Shown: positions 1 to 11,100 of the stretch, in pieces | How the letters are laid out: each line of letters opens with the position of its first letter | Position numbering within the stretch: position 1 is the first letter of the stretch | Source: Balanoglossus misakiensis | Lineage: Eukaryota; Hemichordata | Direction: 5' to 3' | Assembly (NCBI GenBank): GCA_040954595.2 | Contig: CM082578.2 | Span: forward strand, 18,166,001 to 18,230,000 | Length of the DNA: 64,000 nucleotides | The notes under the pieces: generated by a model | Seen by the model: only the letters and a program-made list of their open reading frames with translations | Database searches by the model: none | Told to the model about the DNA's origin: nothing | Translations under genes and position numbers: made by a program

Positions 1-718
1 AGCTGTTGGCAAAGATGGTAATTCCTGCCACACATTCTCTTGGATGTCCAAGACTGTTACCATGTCTGAAGGGTTGGTATCTACCTTCATTCCTCCAATG
101 ACAATAATCCTGCCCTCTGAAACACAATATATCAATGAGATCAGCAAAGTCAAAAATAAAGTTGTAATTTTACATGAAGCATTTTCCATATTATCTACAG
201 GGTTTTATACCCGGTAGATCTATCATGACAACTACCTCAATGGATATGATTATTGTCCAGTACTCTCTATCTACACCAGCAGTACTTCCAATTTCTTGAC
301 TGACATGACAGTATCCAGATGTAAAACATGACCTGTACGTACCATACAAGAGTGCTGAGATACCCATCACACTTTCTGCTAGGGGCTTCAAGGTTGACCA
401 TGATTTAGTTTTCGTGTCATACTTCTCAACAACATTCACCGGCACCTGATCGTGTCCAACTCCCCCTATTGCAATAATAGCACCATCCGTGGCCACTACT
501 GCCGGTGCAGCTCTTTTGGTCGGCATATTCGCAAGTCTCTTCCATTTGTTCTTCTTGGGATCATACGACTCCAAGTTGTCTACTGGGGCACCGACACTGT
601 CACATCCCCCGATCACATACAAAATGCCATCACACTCCACTGGGGAGCTGTACACTCTCTTAGTTGGCATTGGAGCGAGTTTCTCCCAGTGGTAATCATC
701 TCTACTATTGCTTGCCAT
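1..718 (-). CDS. Kelch-repeat protein, KLHDC8-like, 5' part
   Basis: Partial minus-strand gene whose 3' part lies beyond position 1. Exon 1 runs 718-343 and begins with ATG at 718-716. It ends in phase 1 at a GTACGT donor. Exon 2 starts at 116 after a TTTCAG acceptor and continues off the window. The join restores an open frame through successive kelch blades, each with a double glycine (VIGGC, AIGGV, VIGGM), a following Tyr/Leu-Asp and a conserved Trp (NKWKRL, KSWSTL, NVWQEL). The compact start, with no BTB or BACK domain before the first blade, resembles the all-kelch KLHDC8A/B family more than BTB-kelch CUL3 adaptors. The function of KLHDC8 proteins is poorly defined, so none is assigned. 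It could be another small kelch protein. The splice join and the kelch fold are seen directly; the family name is recall. Confidence 0.72.
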
Positions 719-1784
719 GACTTGTTATTAAAGGGAGCTTTTCACCCAAGTTTTTACAAAGTATTCAAAAAATATCCCTCACACCTGACCACCAACTCTT
801 GTCAGACTGCACTATATACTCATAAACTACACACACTGACCTGCCTGTGAAGAAAATGCAAAAATTAACTTTAAACGTTTTCAAATGTCTCAGAATGTTG
901 CAAATTATGTTGCTTGATGGCTTCTCATCAACCAAACATGTAGGTGGTAAAGGTGGTTCCTTTTTGGTGTAGCATCGTGGAGCTGAAGTATGATGCTGGC
1001 TACAAACGGCGTCCACATCGTGAAGGTCAGAGGTCGCACATGAAGATGAACCTTGGGCTATTTCACAAAATCATGGCCTATTCGGGCTATGGGTGACAAA
1101 TCAAGACATGATTAGACAAAACGGTGCATGGTGTACTCATGGTAGTATAACTGGCAAAACACAGCCCACAAATCCCGAGTTGAAAAGATCATGTGCAGTA
1201 TCGCTATTGGTGCCAGCCCATCCCATCTCTCCAACTGGAGAGCCATCGGAACCGAGTAATGGCATTTGTTTGAAGTCTAGGTTCCGAACTCATGCCCTCG
1301 CCGGGGTGTAGTGTACTATGCATACTCACCGCAACAATGCTCAGCTATAAAGTTGGACACATGTGTATCCCGGTATCAATTCCGCATCTAACTGTCACAT
1401 CGCACGAAGGGACAGGGACGCCTTACACACATGTGCAAACCGGAAGTAGCGGTCGTGTCTGTTTGTTGCCGGTTGTGTTGGTGTTTCTAAGCAAGAATGG
1501 TGAGGGCGCACAACCGCTGGAGCAGGAATGATGCACGCACTGACCATCATCACTAAAAAGCATAAACTCAGGACCATAATTTTCTGTATGTAGGAGACAC
1601 TCCAAGCCTACATTTTTGGCCAAACACTGACGCCAGAATCCTGCATTTTCTACTTAATAATACATACATGTACATACATACATACCTACATACCTACATA
1701 CAATACTTGCTTACAAATGCGTCGGATTACTGATCGAATGGATCCACGAAAGAAAACGAAGAACGTTCAAATCCACATAGAAAC
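719..1784. other. Intergenic region between KLHDC8-like and CENPP genes
   Basis: No coding exon is recognised. The right end has a short imperfect CATA repeat (about 1660-1700). The first few hundred bases are presumably 5' UTR and promoter of the kelch gene, but no TATA box or other clear element was found. Confidence 0.5.
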
Positions 1785-1790
1785 TTTATT
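1785..1790 (-). terminator. Candidate poly(A) signal for CENPP
   Basis: AATAAA on the minus strand, about 870 bases past the CENPP stop codon. This would give a 3' UTR of roughly 0.9 kb. Assignment to CENPP is by position only. Confidence 0.4.
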
Positions 1791-2662
1791 AGAACATTCT
1801 GCGTACATTTAGTTTAAAAGTCTTGGCTATAGTTTAGTGAAAGTATATGTACACTGATAAATGCAAGAGGGTAAGAATCTAAGTTGCATATTGTAGTATT
1901 AATTCTAGAATGTGGACATAAGGTGAAACAGGATCATGAAAGTTGGTCAGTGGTTCATCCATTTGGATATAAAGCTTACAGAAATAATTGACATATACTG
2001 TCTACCAACACAAAATACATGACCATAGTTGAAATTCACAATGTGGAAAAAAATTGCCATTACATGTACTATTAATGTTGAATAATTATAACTCTACAAG
2101 TTCAACATGATCAAAATCCACCACAACCTGAAGTCATAATATTCAAAGAGCACTTCTCTTTTCACAGTGAACATTTCATGCAAAAATCGTAATTACATGT
2201 GATTCACTAAAATGGCAGAAGAAAAAAATCTGTGAAATGTGAATGACTTGTGCTTGCATGTTGGTTACAGTTACAATTAACTCACCACCACTTAAAGTGG
2301 ACCTCTTTTTCTTAAATACTATTTACATGGCAAGGGCTGATCCTCAAGTAAAGTCTGTCCTAGGTAGTACATTTCTTTGATTTCCATTGAAATCATTATC
2401 CAGTGAACATATTCCTGCTAAGGTCATCCTGACTCCCTCCCCTCAAAATCTAGCCTTTACAGCGCCCCCTGTGACAGACAGCTGTATTCCCATTCTCTCT
2501 CCATGGTACAATCTTGTGCAGTATTCATTATAAAAAGAGTTTGGCAGTTTGGTGTAAAATTATATTATACATCTGATCTATTTTTAAAAAAACTATTACC
2601 GGTAGTTTGAATGAAAATGATATTATACAATTGCATACTCGTACGTCTATCACACTAGAGCT

Positions 2663-5469
2663 TCAATACTTGCTTGTTGATCTAATTATACAGTCGATAG
2701 CTCTCTCTATACCTAGATGCTTCACCATCTGTCGGAACTTGGCTGGCATTGATTTCAGAGTTCCACTTGTGTCAAGTCGGCTCACTGCAATCAACAAAAG
2801 GACGATTAGCAGGACACAAACCAGTTGGCAAGAGAATGGGATTTTGAATGATTACAAATAAAAGATTGAGTGTATGGAGATATATCTCAACATGAAAATG
2901 TTTCCAGGTTTCAAGCTTGTGCGTGATTTCTTCCGTGTTGCACCACTTACAGGTGTGTATATACTGGCAATATAGAAATCTGAAAGTTAATCACAGACCC
3001 TGGAAATACTCCCCTGCAGGTTTTACCAGCATATCATAGGTTGAACTGGCATAGAAGATAGGACAAACAGTTTTGTTTCTTTATCAGAGAAATTACGGTG
3101 AATTAGCACTCACATTGTTTTGGTGCCTTCACGAACAGGTCAAGACTCGGGGTCAGCCTGCCTCTCGGTCCCACTGACATCTTCCATTGAATTTTGAATA
3201 TGGGACTAGGAATCAAACAAAGGAGGTACATCATTTCACAGTCAATTGAGTGACGGGGATCATTTAGATGGGATTAGAAACAATTGCCAACAGTGTTTGC
3301 AAGTACAATTACACTGATTGGTCTAGGATTATGTAAATGAATCACAAACTCTGCACTGTGAAATCACTTGGTTGATTAGAGAAACCATAGACACTACTGT
3401 CTATGGAGAAACACACCAGCATACACGTAGTCTGTGTGGGAGAATGGAGAAAATCTTACCCAGAGTATGTAGGATGGTTAAACTGGATTGTGTTACCATT
3501 TGGGCCACCCAACACTCTGACTATCTTGGGGTAAAGTTGCTGTGAAAAGAAATATGGGAAATGGTTTAATTGACTTATTAGAGGATTTTCAAGTCATACA
3601 ACCCAAAACTCAAAGCCCATTTCACAAAGTACCTGTAAATGCTAGAACAGTCTCACATGTACATACCCTGAAATATTCAAATGTCTTCTGTCTGTACTGG
3701 TACCAGTGACAGCAATTTTCAAAAGACCGGAAGAACAGCTGCAAGTTTTTCTCCTCCTCCACCTTTTTGATAAATTCCCTCATTTCGCCTTGCAGCCGAC
3801 CATCAATGGAGATTTTCAGTCGTGTTATCTTAGCTGTTGTGTGGCTTTCACCCTCTGCTGCTGCCTCATTACTTGTCTGTGGTGAGCAAGTTTAAGCAAA
3901 GGTGAACGACCTTTGAGGAGTCATGAATTCATGTGTTGCACAAGATGGAAGTGGTTTCACAGAATCATATTAAAATTTTCATTATGAGGACAAATCATTT
4001 AGTTTGGAGTGAAGTGTCTTATTTCTGTGGAATTGTACTCACCCGTGTTTCTGTCACATCAAACTCGACTTGGAAAGTGAGTCCATAACTATCTCCCCAC
4101 ACAGTCTGCCTTCGACTCGTCTGCCGACTGGAATGCGCTAACACTTTGTTTATCACATCCGTGAAGTTGATCTCAAAGAAAAGTGTGTTAATTTTAATCT
4201 GCAATTGAGAAAAGGGAAATGTTGCCCACTTATGGAAGCCAAATACGCATTTTTACTAATGACATATGTAATTGTGTACTTTTGTTCACCATATCATGCT
4301 CATTGCTGGTGACAAAGAAACTGTGTTTTGTAAAGTAATACTGTATGGACTCGCCTTACTACTTTGACCATCAACATCTTCAGTCAGTTCATGGGCTCCA
4401 TGAAAGTGTTTCCTAGAATACAAACAATCGGTAAGAATTGTGAAATACTTAATTGAATGTGGTAGACTTCCCACTTATTACAATAACTTTGTGTCTGAGG
4501 GAGTAAATGTATATTAGCCTTGAATGTTCAACCACGTTTATAATTGTATGACTGTCCACAAATGTATGTTATTCTGGAGTTTGCATAAATAGTCTCTATT
4601 TTTGCTTATAATTCAAGTTGGTGAAAGAATCTCACATGATTTCTTGTAGCTGTGAATCCTTGAATTCCAGGGTTTCGTCTTCTTGCCTATGTGCTTCATC
4701 TTCCAATAATGAAATTTCTCTTTTTAATTTGTCAATTTTGCGACTGTATTGTTCATTTAATGCTGCATAGTCCTGGTTTTCAGTGCCAAGTGGGCGGTTT
4801 TCTTTGAGTAGCAGCTTCGGAACAGGATCAGATTCGTGGGACTCGCGGATATTCACTCTTTTATCAATGAACCTATCAACAGAATCCAATTCGCTGCTTG
4901 GTTCGTTTTCAGGAAATCTGCCCAGAAAGAAAAATGAGCGAAAAACACAATGTAAATATATACAAGAATGTACCTGCAAACCTTAAACCACAAATCATCT
5001 AACATGATTTGAATAGTTTTAAGTCAATTTAAGAAATTCGGGATATTTCTTTGAGTCATTTCTAGAGGGTCTGGTGAGTTTGGGGGTCAGCGACTTGTCA
5101 TCACAACACATACAGTGACATAGCTGCAGTTCAGTAGGTGGACAACAACACAATAACCACACAAGACATTGATATTCTCCGCAAAATATACTTATTGTTG
5201 CAATCCATACTGAAGCTGGGACACGGACTGTCAGAGCGATGGTCACTCAACGCCATATACATGTACTGTACCCTAGCGGTAGCCCTGTCGTTCATTACAA
5301 AACATTACATTTCACACACAGTTACGAAAAGGAAGTGTTAGCTGCAATGATTGTAGCGGGTGCTGCTAGGTTGACTTGTGTGTTGAGAACACACCATAAC
5401 AGTGTATACTCACTGGCCAATCGAGCGATTCACATTGTCAAACAGATCTGCTTCGGACGAGCTAGCCAT
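2663..5469 (-). CDS. CENPP: Centromere protein P (CENP-P), CCAN kinetochore subunit
   Basis: Complete 8-exon gene of 351 aa. Exons on the minus strand: 5469-5414, 4917-4636, 4412-4355, 4198-4043, 3876-3667, 3539-3460, 3205-3114, 2784-2663. The coding length of 1056 nt closes exactly in frame. The N-terminal third is acidic, followed by a coiled coil at about residues 68-112. The C-terminal two thirds match vertebrate CENP-P from memory: a GLTFQVEFDV strand, a LQLFFRSFENCCHWYQYRQKTF segment split here as LQLFFRSF and WYQYRQKTF, a PSLDLFVKAP strand, and a final KHLGIERAI helix. CENP-P is a double-RWD protein that pairs with CENP-O, Q, U and R in the inner kinetochore. Intron 3 appears to use a GC donor (AAG then GCGAGT). 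The other donors are GT. Start chosen: the first ATG in good context, giving exon 1 an exact phase-2 join. The gene lies divergent to NOL8. Confidence 0.9.
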
Positions 5470-5955
5470 CTTCGATTTCAAAGTGCGTCTCCCACAATCT
5501 GAAAAAAACGACGTGATCGTGACAGGGTTTACCAGTGATCTAACTGGGTAAGCGATTGGATGAGACGACTGAAGACGGTGCGATCATTCATCTTGTTGTT
5601 TTCAAACTGTCCGCCATTGAGTATTGTGTGAGTGTTCGTTATTTCGATCCTCCTCTAAAAATCTGGACCCAGTGAAGTGAAAACAAATGAAACCAAACGT
5701 AGACATATATCCCATCACTTTTCAGAAATGTACAATTTTGAAAACTGATGCACATTCACCAATAAATACATCGAACACCGGGAATACAAACAGAGAAAGT
5801 GACTTTTTCGCCTTTCTTTCTCTGTGGTGACGTGTGAGGGCGCACTCCTAATTAAAGAGACGAAACTCATCTGCGTTGGAGGTTTGAGTGGTTGGTGAAT
5901 TATATCACATATGATATTTGTCATCCACAATACCATATTTTTCGTACAGAAATAG
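5470..5955. other. Divergent intergenic region, CENPP / TRIM promoters
   Basis: Short region between the CENPP start (minus) and the presumed TRIM 5' UTR exon (plus). It must hold the CENPP promoter and probably that of the TRIM gene. No TATA box was identified. No coding exon is seen. Confidence 0.45.
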
Positions 5956-6218
5956 GTAAGCTAACATTTGTATGGGCGAGTATATTTTATGCAAGTTTTA
6001 AACAACAAAGCATAGCTCTATCGCACAAACATAGGGCGACCCTGGGGATTGCGCAACACTGCACTGCAGTACACGTCAAGACCTGACACTTTAAGGGGTG
6101 ATATCCGGGGGGGGGGGGGGGGTTAGAACATTGAGACTGTGCCAGTCGTCTTCTGGACAAACCAAGAAAGCCCCATTCTCCTTTCTCTAAATTTCTGATC
6201 CCAACTTTTCCCCTCCAG
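5956..6218 (+). other. Probable 5' UTR intron of the TRIM gene
   Basis: A near-consensus donor (AATAG then GTAAGC) at 5956 pairs with a pyrimidine-rich acceptor (TTTTCCCCTCCAG) ending at 6218, 13 bases before the TRIM ATG. The interval contains a run of 16 G at 6107-6122. Inferred from the splice motifs only. Confidence 0.45.
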
Positions 6219-6231
6219 GTCACTATACATC

Positions 6232-7599
6232 ATGGCCAGCAATTCCAAAAATGGTCTCATCGATATCCAACAGTTGTGTGGAATCTGTTTGCAAAGTTTC
6301 AGACATCCCAAACTACTCTCCTGTTTGCACACCTTCTGTTTGTACTGCCTGAAAATCTGCGTCACCAACAATGAATTCAACAAGGCAATCGTCTGTCCTA
6401 TCTGCGACCACAAAACTATCATGCCAGATGGTGGACTCAAGGAGCTGAAAAATAATCCAGTGGTTGGCTCTAAACCAGTGAGCAGGTGCATGGATTGCAT
6501 GAGAGCTCCCCCGGATTCTGAATGCCAGGAGTGCAGAGTCGACCTCTGCACCAACTGTGTAACCACGCACAGGTACAACTATCCACTGCATCGCTTCAGA
6601 AGCAGCACTACGTCCGAGCAGATTCCACTGCAGTGTTCCAAGCACAGCCGGCAGTGCCGGGAGTTCTGTCAGATTTGCGACGAGCTCCTCTGCGACAAAT
6701 GCCACTTGGCTCATGTGAGTCACATTGTGTTCGGCCTGGAGGAGTGCTGCGTGGATGCCGCAAACGACATCAGAGAAGCCACGGAAAAATGCGGCCAGCA
6801 GATAGAGTGCCTGCAAAAAACAACCAGAGACATTGAAAGGGTGGCTGGGCAGATCCAGAAAGAGAAGGAAACGAAACTCGGTAGAATCAACGACAAGTTT
6901 GCTGCGTTGCACCGACAGCTGGATGCGTACAAGGAATCTTTGACTCTCAGATTGGAAGAAAATTTCTGCGAAAAGCTGAAGTACCTCCAGGTGGAGAAAC
7001 ACAGCATGTACATAGGAGAGAGCCTGATCAAACACAGCTGCGATTTTGCTGAGAAGATGGTAACCAAGCCGAACCAAGGCAGTGAAATTCTGGCATACAA
7101 GAGGGACATTATGGAGAGACTGTGTAAGCTGTACCTGGCTACAAGTTTCTTGCCTCGGTTTGAGGCTCGAAAGTTCAATAACTGCCTGCCAGAGTTGGAG
7201 GTGGAAGAACTGGGTGATCTTGAGGCCTGCCTGGGAAGGTTGACCATAGCAGATAGAAGCAACCAGTTAGGACCAAAGTCACCAGCAGAGAGAGCTGCAG
7301 ATTCCAGAGGTGGTCTACCTAATTATGCCCAGAAGGTAGATGGTACAGTACAGAACATACGAACAAATAGCTTAGATGTTACCTCTGATCGTGATTACTA
7401 TGATTGCCTGGAAGGTGCTTCTAGTACTAGGTACATGTATGTGGAAGATGGTTTCAATGGTAGGAAAAGCCGTGGACCTAATAGCAGCATTGTGAAGCAG
7501 ACTGACATTGGTAATGGCGACGACGGTGCTGCGGGGGACAAGGACAATGAAATACTGGAGCGGATAATGACAAATCCTGGTACTTTGCGACCGGGATGA
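6232..7599 (+). CDS. TRIM protein (RING, two B-boxes, coiled coil), uninterrupted coding exon
   Basis: 455 aa in one open exon. A C3HC4 RING has zinc ligands C16, C19, C31, H33, C36, C39, C55 and C58. B-box 1 covers about residues 85-122 (C86, C89, C98, C101, C106, C109, H113). B-box 2 has C135, H138, C146, C149, C154, C157, H161 and H164. A coiled coil follows at about 175-270. The last 150 residues are polar and low in structure, with no B30.2/SPRY, NHL or filamin domain, so the protein is shorter than most TRIMs. A RING of this type implies an E3 ubiquitin ligase; substrates are unknown. The coding region has no intron, unlike every fully spliced neighbour, although a 5' UTR intron is likely. 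It sits between divergent CENPP and NOL8, consistent with insertion of a retrocopy or local expansion. The ATG at 6232 has a favourable context (CATCATGG). Confidence 0.85.
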   Translation: MASNSKNGLIDIQQLCGICLQSFRHPKLLSCLHTFCLYCLKICVTNNEFNKAIVCPICDHKTIMPDGGLKELKNNPVVGSKPVSRCMDCMRAPPDSECQECRVDLCTNCVTTHRYNYPLHRFRSSTTSEQIPLQCSKHSRQCREFCQICDELLCDKCHLAHVSHIVFGLEECCVDAANDIREATEKCGQQIECLQKTTRDIERVAGQIQKEKETKLGRINDKFAALHRQLDAYKESLTLRLEENFCEKLKYLQVEKHSMYIGESLIKHSCDFAEKMVTKPNQGSEILAYKRDIMERLCKLYLATSFLPRFEARKFNNCLPELEVEELGDLEACLGRLTIADRSNQLGPKSPAERAADSRGGLPNYAQKVDGTVQNIRTNSLDVTSDRDYYDCLEGASSTRYMYVEDGFNGRKSRGPNSSIVKQTDIGNGDDGAAGDKDNEILERIMTNPGTLRPG

Positions 7600-8057
7600 T
7601 ATCAAGGACATGATTAGTGTGAACTGTGAAGCAGAACTTGGATGAAAGAAGTTGCATTGTAGAACTGGACAAAGTGTTGTTTTTGTGCCAACATAGACTG
7701 GATCGTATCGTTCAGTCACAAGACGTAGATTTTAACTTTTGAAGAAAAGAAACTTCATTTGAGTTCAAAGTTCATGGAAACCATACACTTCTGATTGTCT
7801 TGTTTGTGATTAGCCTTGAAAAAAGATCATGACACAAACCAACATTTTTTGAAACAGAGAAATTTCATGTACTATTTAAATCAGTTTTGTTTCATGTTTT
7901 GTTTATTTCCTTGTTTGTTGGAGTCGTGATTTGAATTTTAGACAGCTTAAGGATGTGAAAGGAGAGGGAAAACTTGTTGATTGGTACATGATGATGGAGA
8001 TGAGTTTATCTCGTTCAATTTGTTTCATACTGTTCCTGTTTTGATCATTGTTCTTTC

Positions 8058-8063
8058 AATAAA
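8058..8063 (+). terminator. Poly(A) signal of the TRIM gene
   Basis: AATAAA about 460 bases after the TRIM stop and about 130 bases before the NOL8 start codon. A canonical hexamer in the expected place. Confidence 0.65.
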
Positions 8064-8195
8064 TATGAATCAAGTGCAAAAGACATTTTTGTTCTGACGT
8101 GTTTATACCACTTGTGATACGAAGGATTTTTAATAACAACCAGAGAGGGCGCTGTACAAATGACCTAGTGTAAAACAGCTGGGTAGTCGTACACG

Positions 8196-11100
8196 ATGAA
8201 CATGGCCGAACTGGCCCACGTGTTGAAGGTAGGTACAGTTCTGTCTGCTGGTGACACCGCAAATTCATTCTAGCGATTGGTCATTGGTACAAAAATTGAA
8301 AGATATCATATTCCGCTACTGAGCCAAACATAAAGGAGGCGGGGGGCGGGGCGGGGGTAGTGATCGAACCCCAACTCTTGATATGACCTGGCCATATTCT
8401 GAAATGTAGCTCAGAAAAGGTCTGCTGTTCCGTAGAACCGTGATAGAAATGTCCCGTCATAATTTTGGTTTGGGGCACGTAGAAACTCCAGACAAAACTT
8501 CGGTTCTCTCAAGTCATAACACATATAACCACTCGACCAGGTTAATAAAAGGGAGTTGGTTGCGATAGAACTTACGTATAAGTTTCTCTGACCCGCCTTC
8601 TGGGGTCTAGGAATGTTCACCATTCCATAGACCCATGTGGTTTTATGCGTGAGCCTGTTAGGGCCCAGAAGAGGCTTGAGTTGGGATGGGACGCCGAGAT
8701 GGTTACCATGACAACGCCATGAAATAGTGGCTATTACACTCCCATACATGCACATTGAAATTATACATGTTTCACCTGTGTCATATTTCCATTTGAATGA
8801 TACAGTTCTACTACTAGGAAGCACAAAAGATGACAATGGATGTTGACAAAAGGTTGTATATTGGTGGGTTGTTTGATGGTGTGAAAGAGCATGAATTGAA
8901 AGACCGGTTTGGTAAATTTGGTGAAGTTCTGTCTGTTGAGGTCAAAACAAGGAGAAACGAAGCAGGTGAGGAATCCCAAACTCTTAAAATCCAACGACTT
9001 TGCAACCATTACATTAATTAATTTTGCAATAGTGTGTTTTTTACTATTTCCAAGCTTATGAATGGACTTTGATTGAATATGTTGGAGTAATGTATAAATC
9101 TGCACACATTTGCATCAAGTCAAGTGTTTCACTGCAACATTTTTTCATTCCCCCAAAGTCCACGAGAGTCACATAAAATTGCAGTGTCCAACATCACTAA
9201 CACATATATTTATTATCTAATGATCATTTATGCCACCAGGTGAAACTGTGAAAACATTTGCATATGTTCACCTACAATCAACAGAAGACAAGTTGAAGAA
9301 ATGTAAGTAGTTGGGACACACGCATTGTAAAAATTACATTTAGTCAGTGCCAGTTTAATATTCTGTAGAACAATATAGCTTCTAATGTGGAATTCCATTG
9401 ATTTCTTAGTGAACACAACTTTACATCAGACTGTACAGACCTGCATTCACTCCGTGTCTGAGGTACAGAGTCAGAGAAACCTTTAAAACCACTGACCATT
9501 TTCTTCAATTTTACATAATGTAGGTTTCAGTATTTACAACAATTCCAAATGGAAAGGGCAACAGATGACAGTCCAGACTGCCAAGGAGGATTTCATTGCA
9601 AGGTATACTTACCTCTTTAAAATCTCATCTGCATAAATGAATGGATGGATGAATGAATGAATGAATGAATGAAATTAAAAAGACTAAAAACACAGTGATT
9701 GTTAACTGTCTTCCTGTACCATTCAGTATTCAGTCCTAATACACAATGAATTTCTGTATTGGGTTGGTGAAATCATGGGATCAGATTTAATCATGTCATT
9801 GTCAGCAAGATTGGTTCAAGGTCAAGGTCATCTGACTGATTCCTCAACAGGTTACGGAAGGAAAGGCAGATGTCAAATCAATCATCCGAGGAAACCAAAA
9901 AGAAGACGCCGGAATCAAAACTTGAAGTCAACTTCTCGGCAGCTGGTGTTAAAGACTTCACCAAGAAAGGTGCAGTCCCTGGAACTCCAATCCCTGGTGA
10001 AAAGGTGGGGAAAACTTTAGTTTATTTTAGGAATGCCTACAGGATCTAGTTCCAGTTAAAAGTTCCCTTTTAATCAAACTCAGTCATGAAGCATCTGGGC
10101 TTTTTGTTCCCTAAAGAAGTTGTACATTTTCTCCCTTCCTCAGAATTGGATTGTTGGAAAATTCGGACGGGTTCTTCCAATTGTGCACGTGCGAAGGAAG
10201 GACAAGAAGAAACTGATGAAATACGATCCTTCACGACACACACACCACCACAAGAGATTTGACGGCCAGGCAAATGGTGAAGCCGACGTTAGTGAACTTA
10301 CCTGGGAGTTAGGGGAGAATGAGAATGAGAACTACAAGAAGAGACAGGGAGAATTTCCCGAGTGGAGAAATGTGAGTACTAAGGAAGAAACTGAGTATGT
10401 CAGGCACACAAAGAGAGGAGACAGAACACCTGTTGAAGAGGGGAAATTGGAGAAAGGTGAAACGAGCGTGAAGAAGGCAAAAATTAAGACGACTGAGAGA
10501 AGCAAAAACATGTTAGATGCAGAGGACAAAGTGAAATCGAAGGAAGATGTATGTTCAGAGAGAGTTGCAGACGAAAAAACAGGAAAAGAACAAACATCTG
10601 ATTTAGAAGAGGTCTATCAGCTTACAAGCTGCAGCAAGACTGCCTCAACTTTGCGTCCTATTGAGCACGTTCCTTTGGAACCGGAAATTGAAGAATTACG
10701 GAAACGTGACAGTGCAGAGGAGACAGAGTATATTCCCGCAGTATCTGGATTCGGAGATGCAGACAGTGATTTTTTCGCCCAGGAAGACGATCTGTTGGAT
10801 CGTTTGGAGTATGACAAGTTTCTGAAGAAGAAGCTGGAAGGCTTGTCTTCTTCCACAAGGGCAGATCTGGGGGTGGTGAGAAATGAGGGTTCTTTTGAAA
10901 TTGTGACCACTCCACAGCACTTCCAGAAACACGACCCAAGGGGCGGTTTCGACAGAACGTCAGATGTGATTCATTCAACATGGAAAGGGAGGAAATTGGA
11001 AGAGGGTACACTTTGGACCGATGCTGTGCATTCGGACGCTGAATCTGTGGGGTCAGCTGACACTGACGAAATAATCTGTTCTGCGAAAAAGACTCAATTG

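Noticed and set aside
6313-7077. 254-codon minus-strand frame across the TRIM gene
   Set aside because: It is antisense to a clear RING/B-box/coiled-coil coding exon and has no domain of its own.
8340-8400. Minus-strand GGTTCGATC, a possible tRNA-derived SINE head
   Set aside because: No A box at correct spacing, no poly(A) tail or target duplication seen; evidence too thin.
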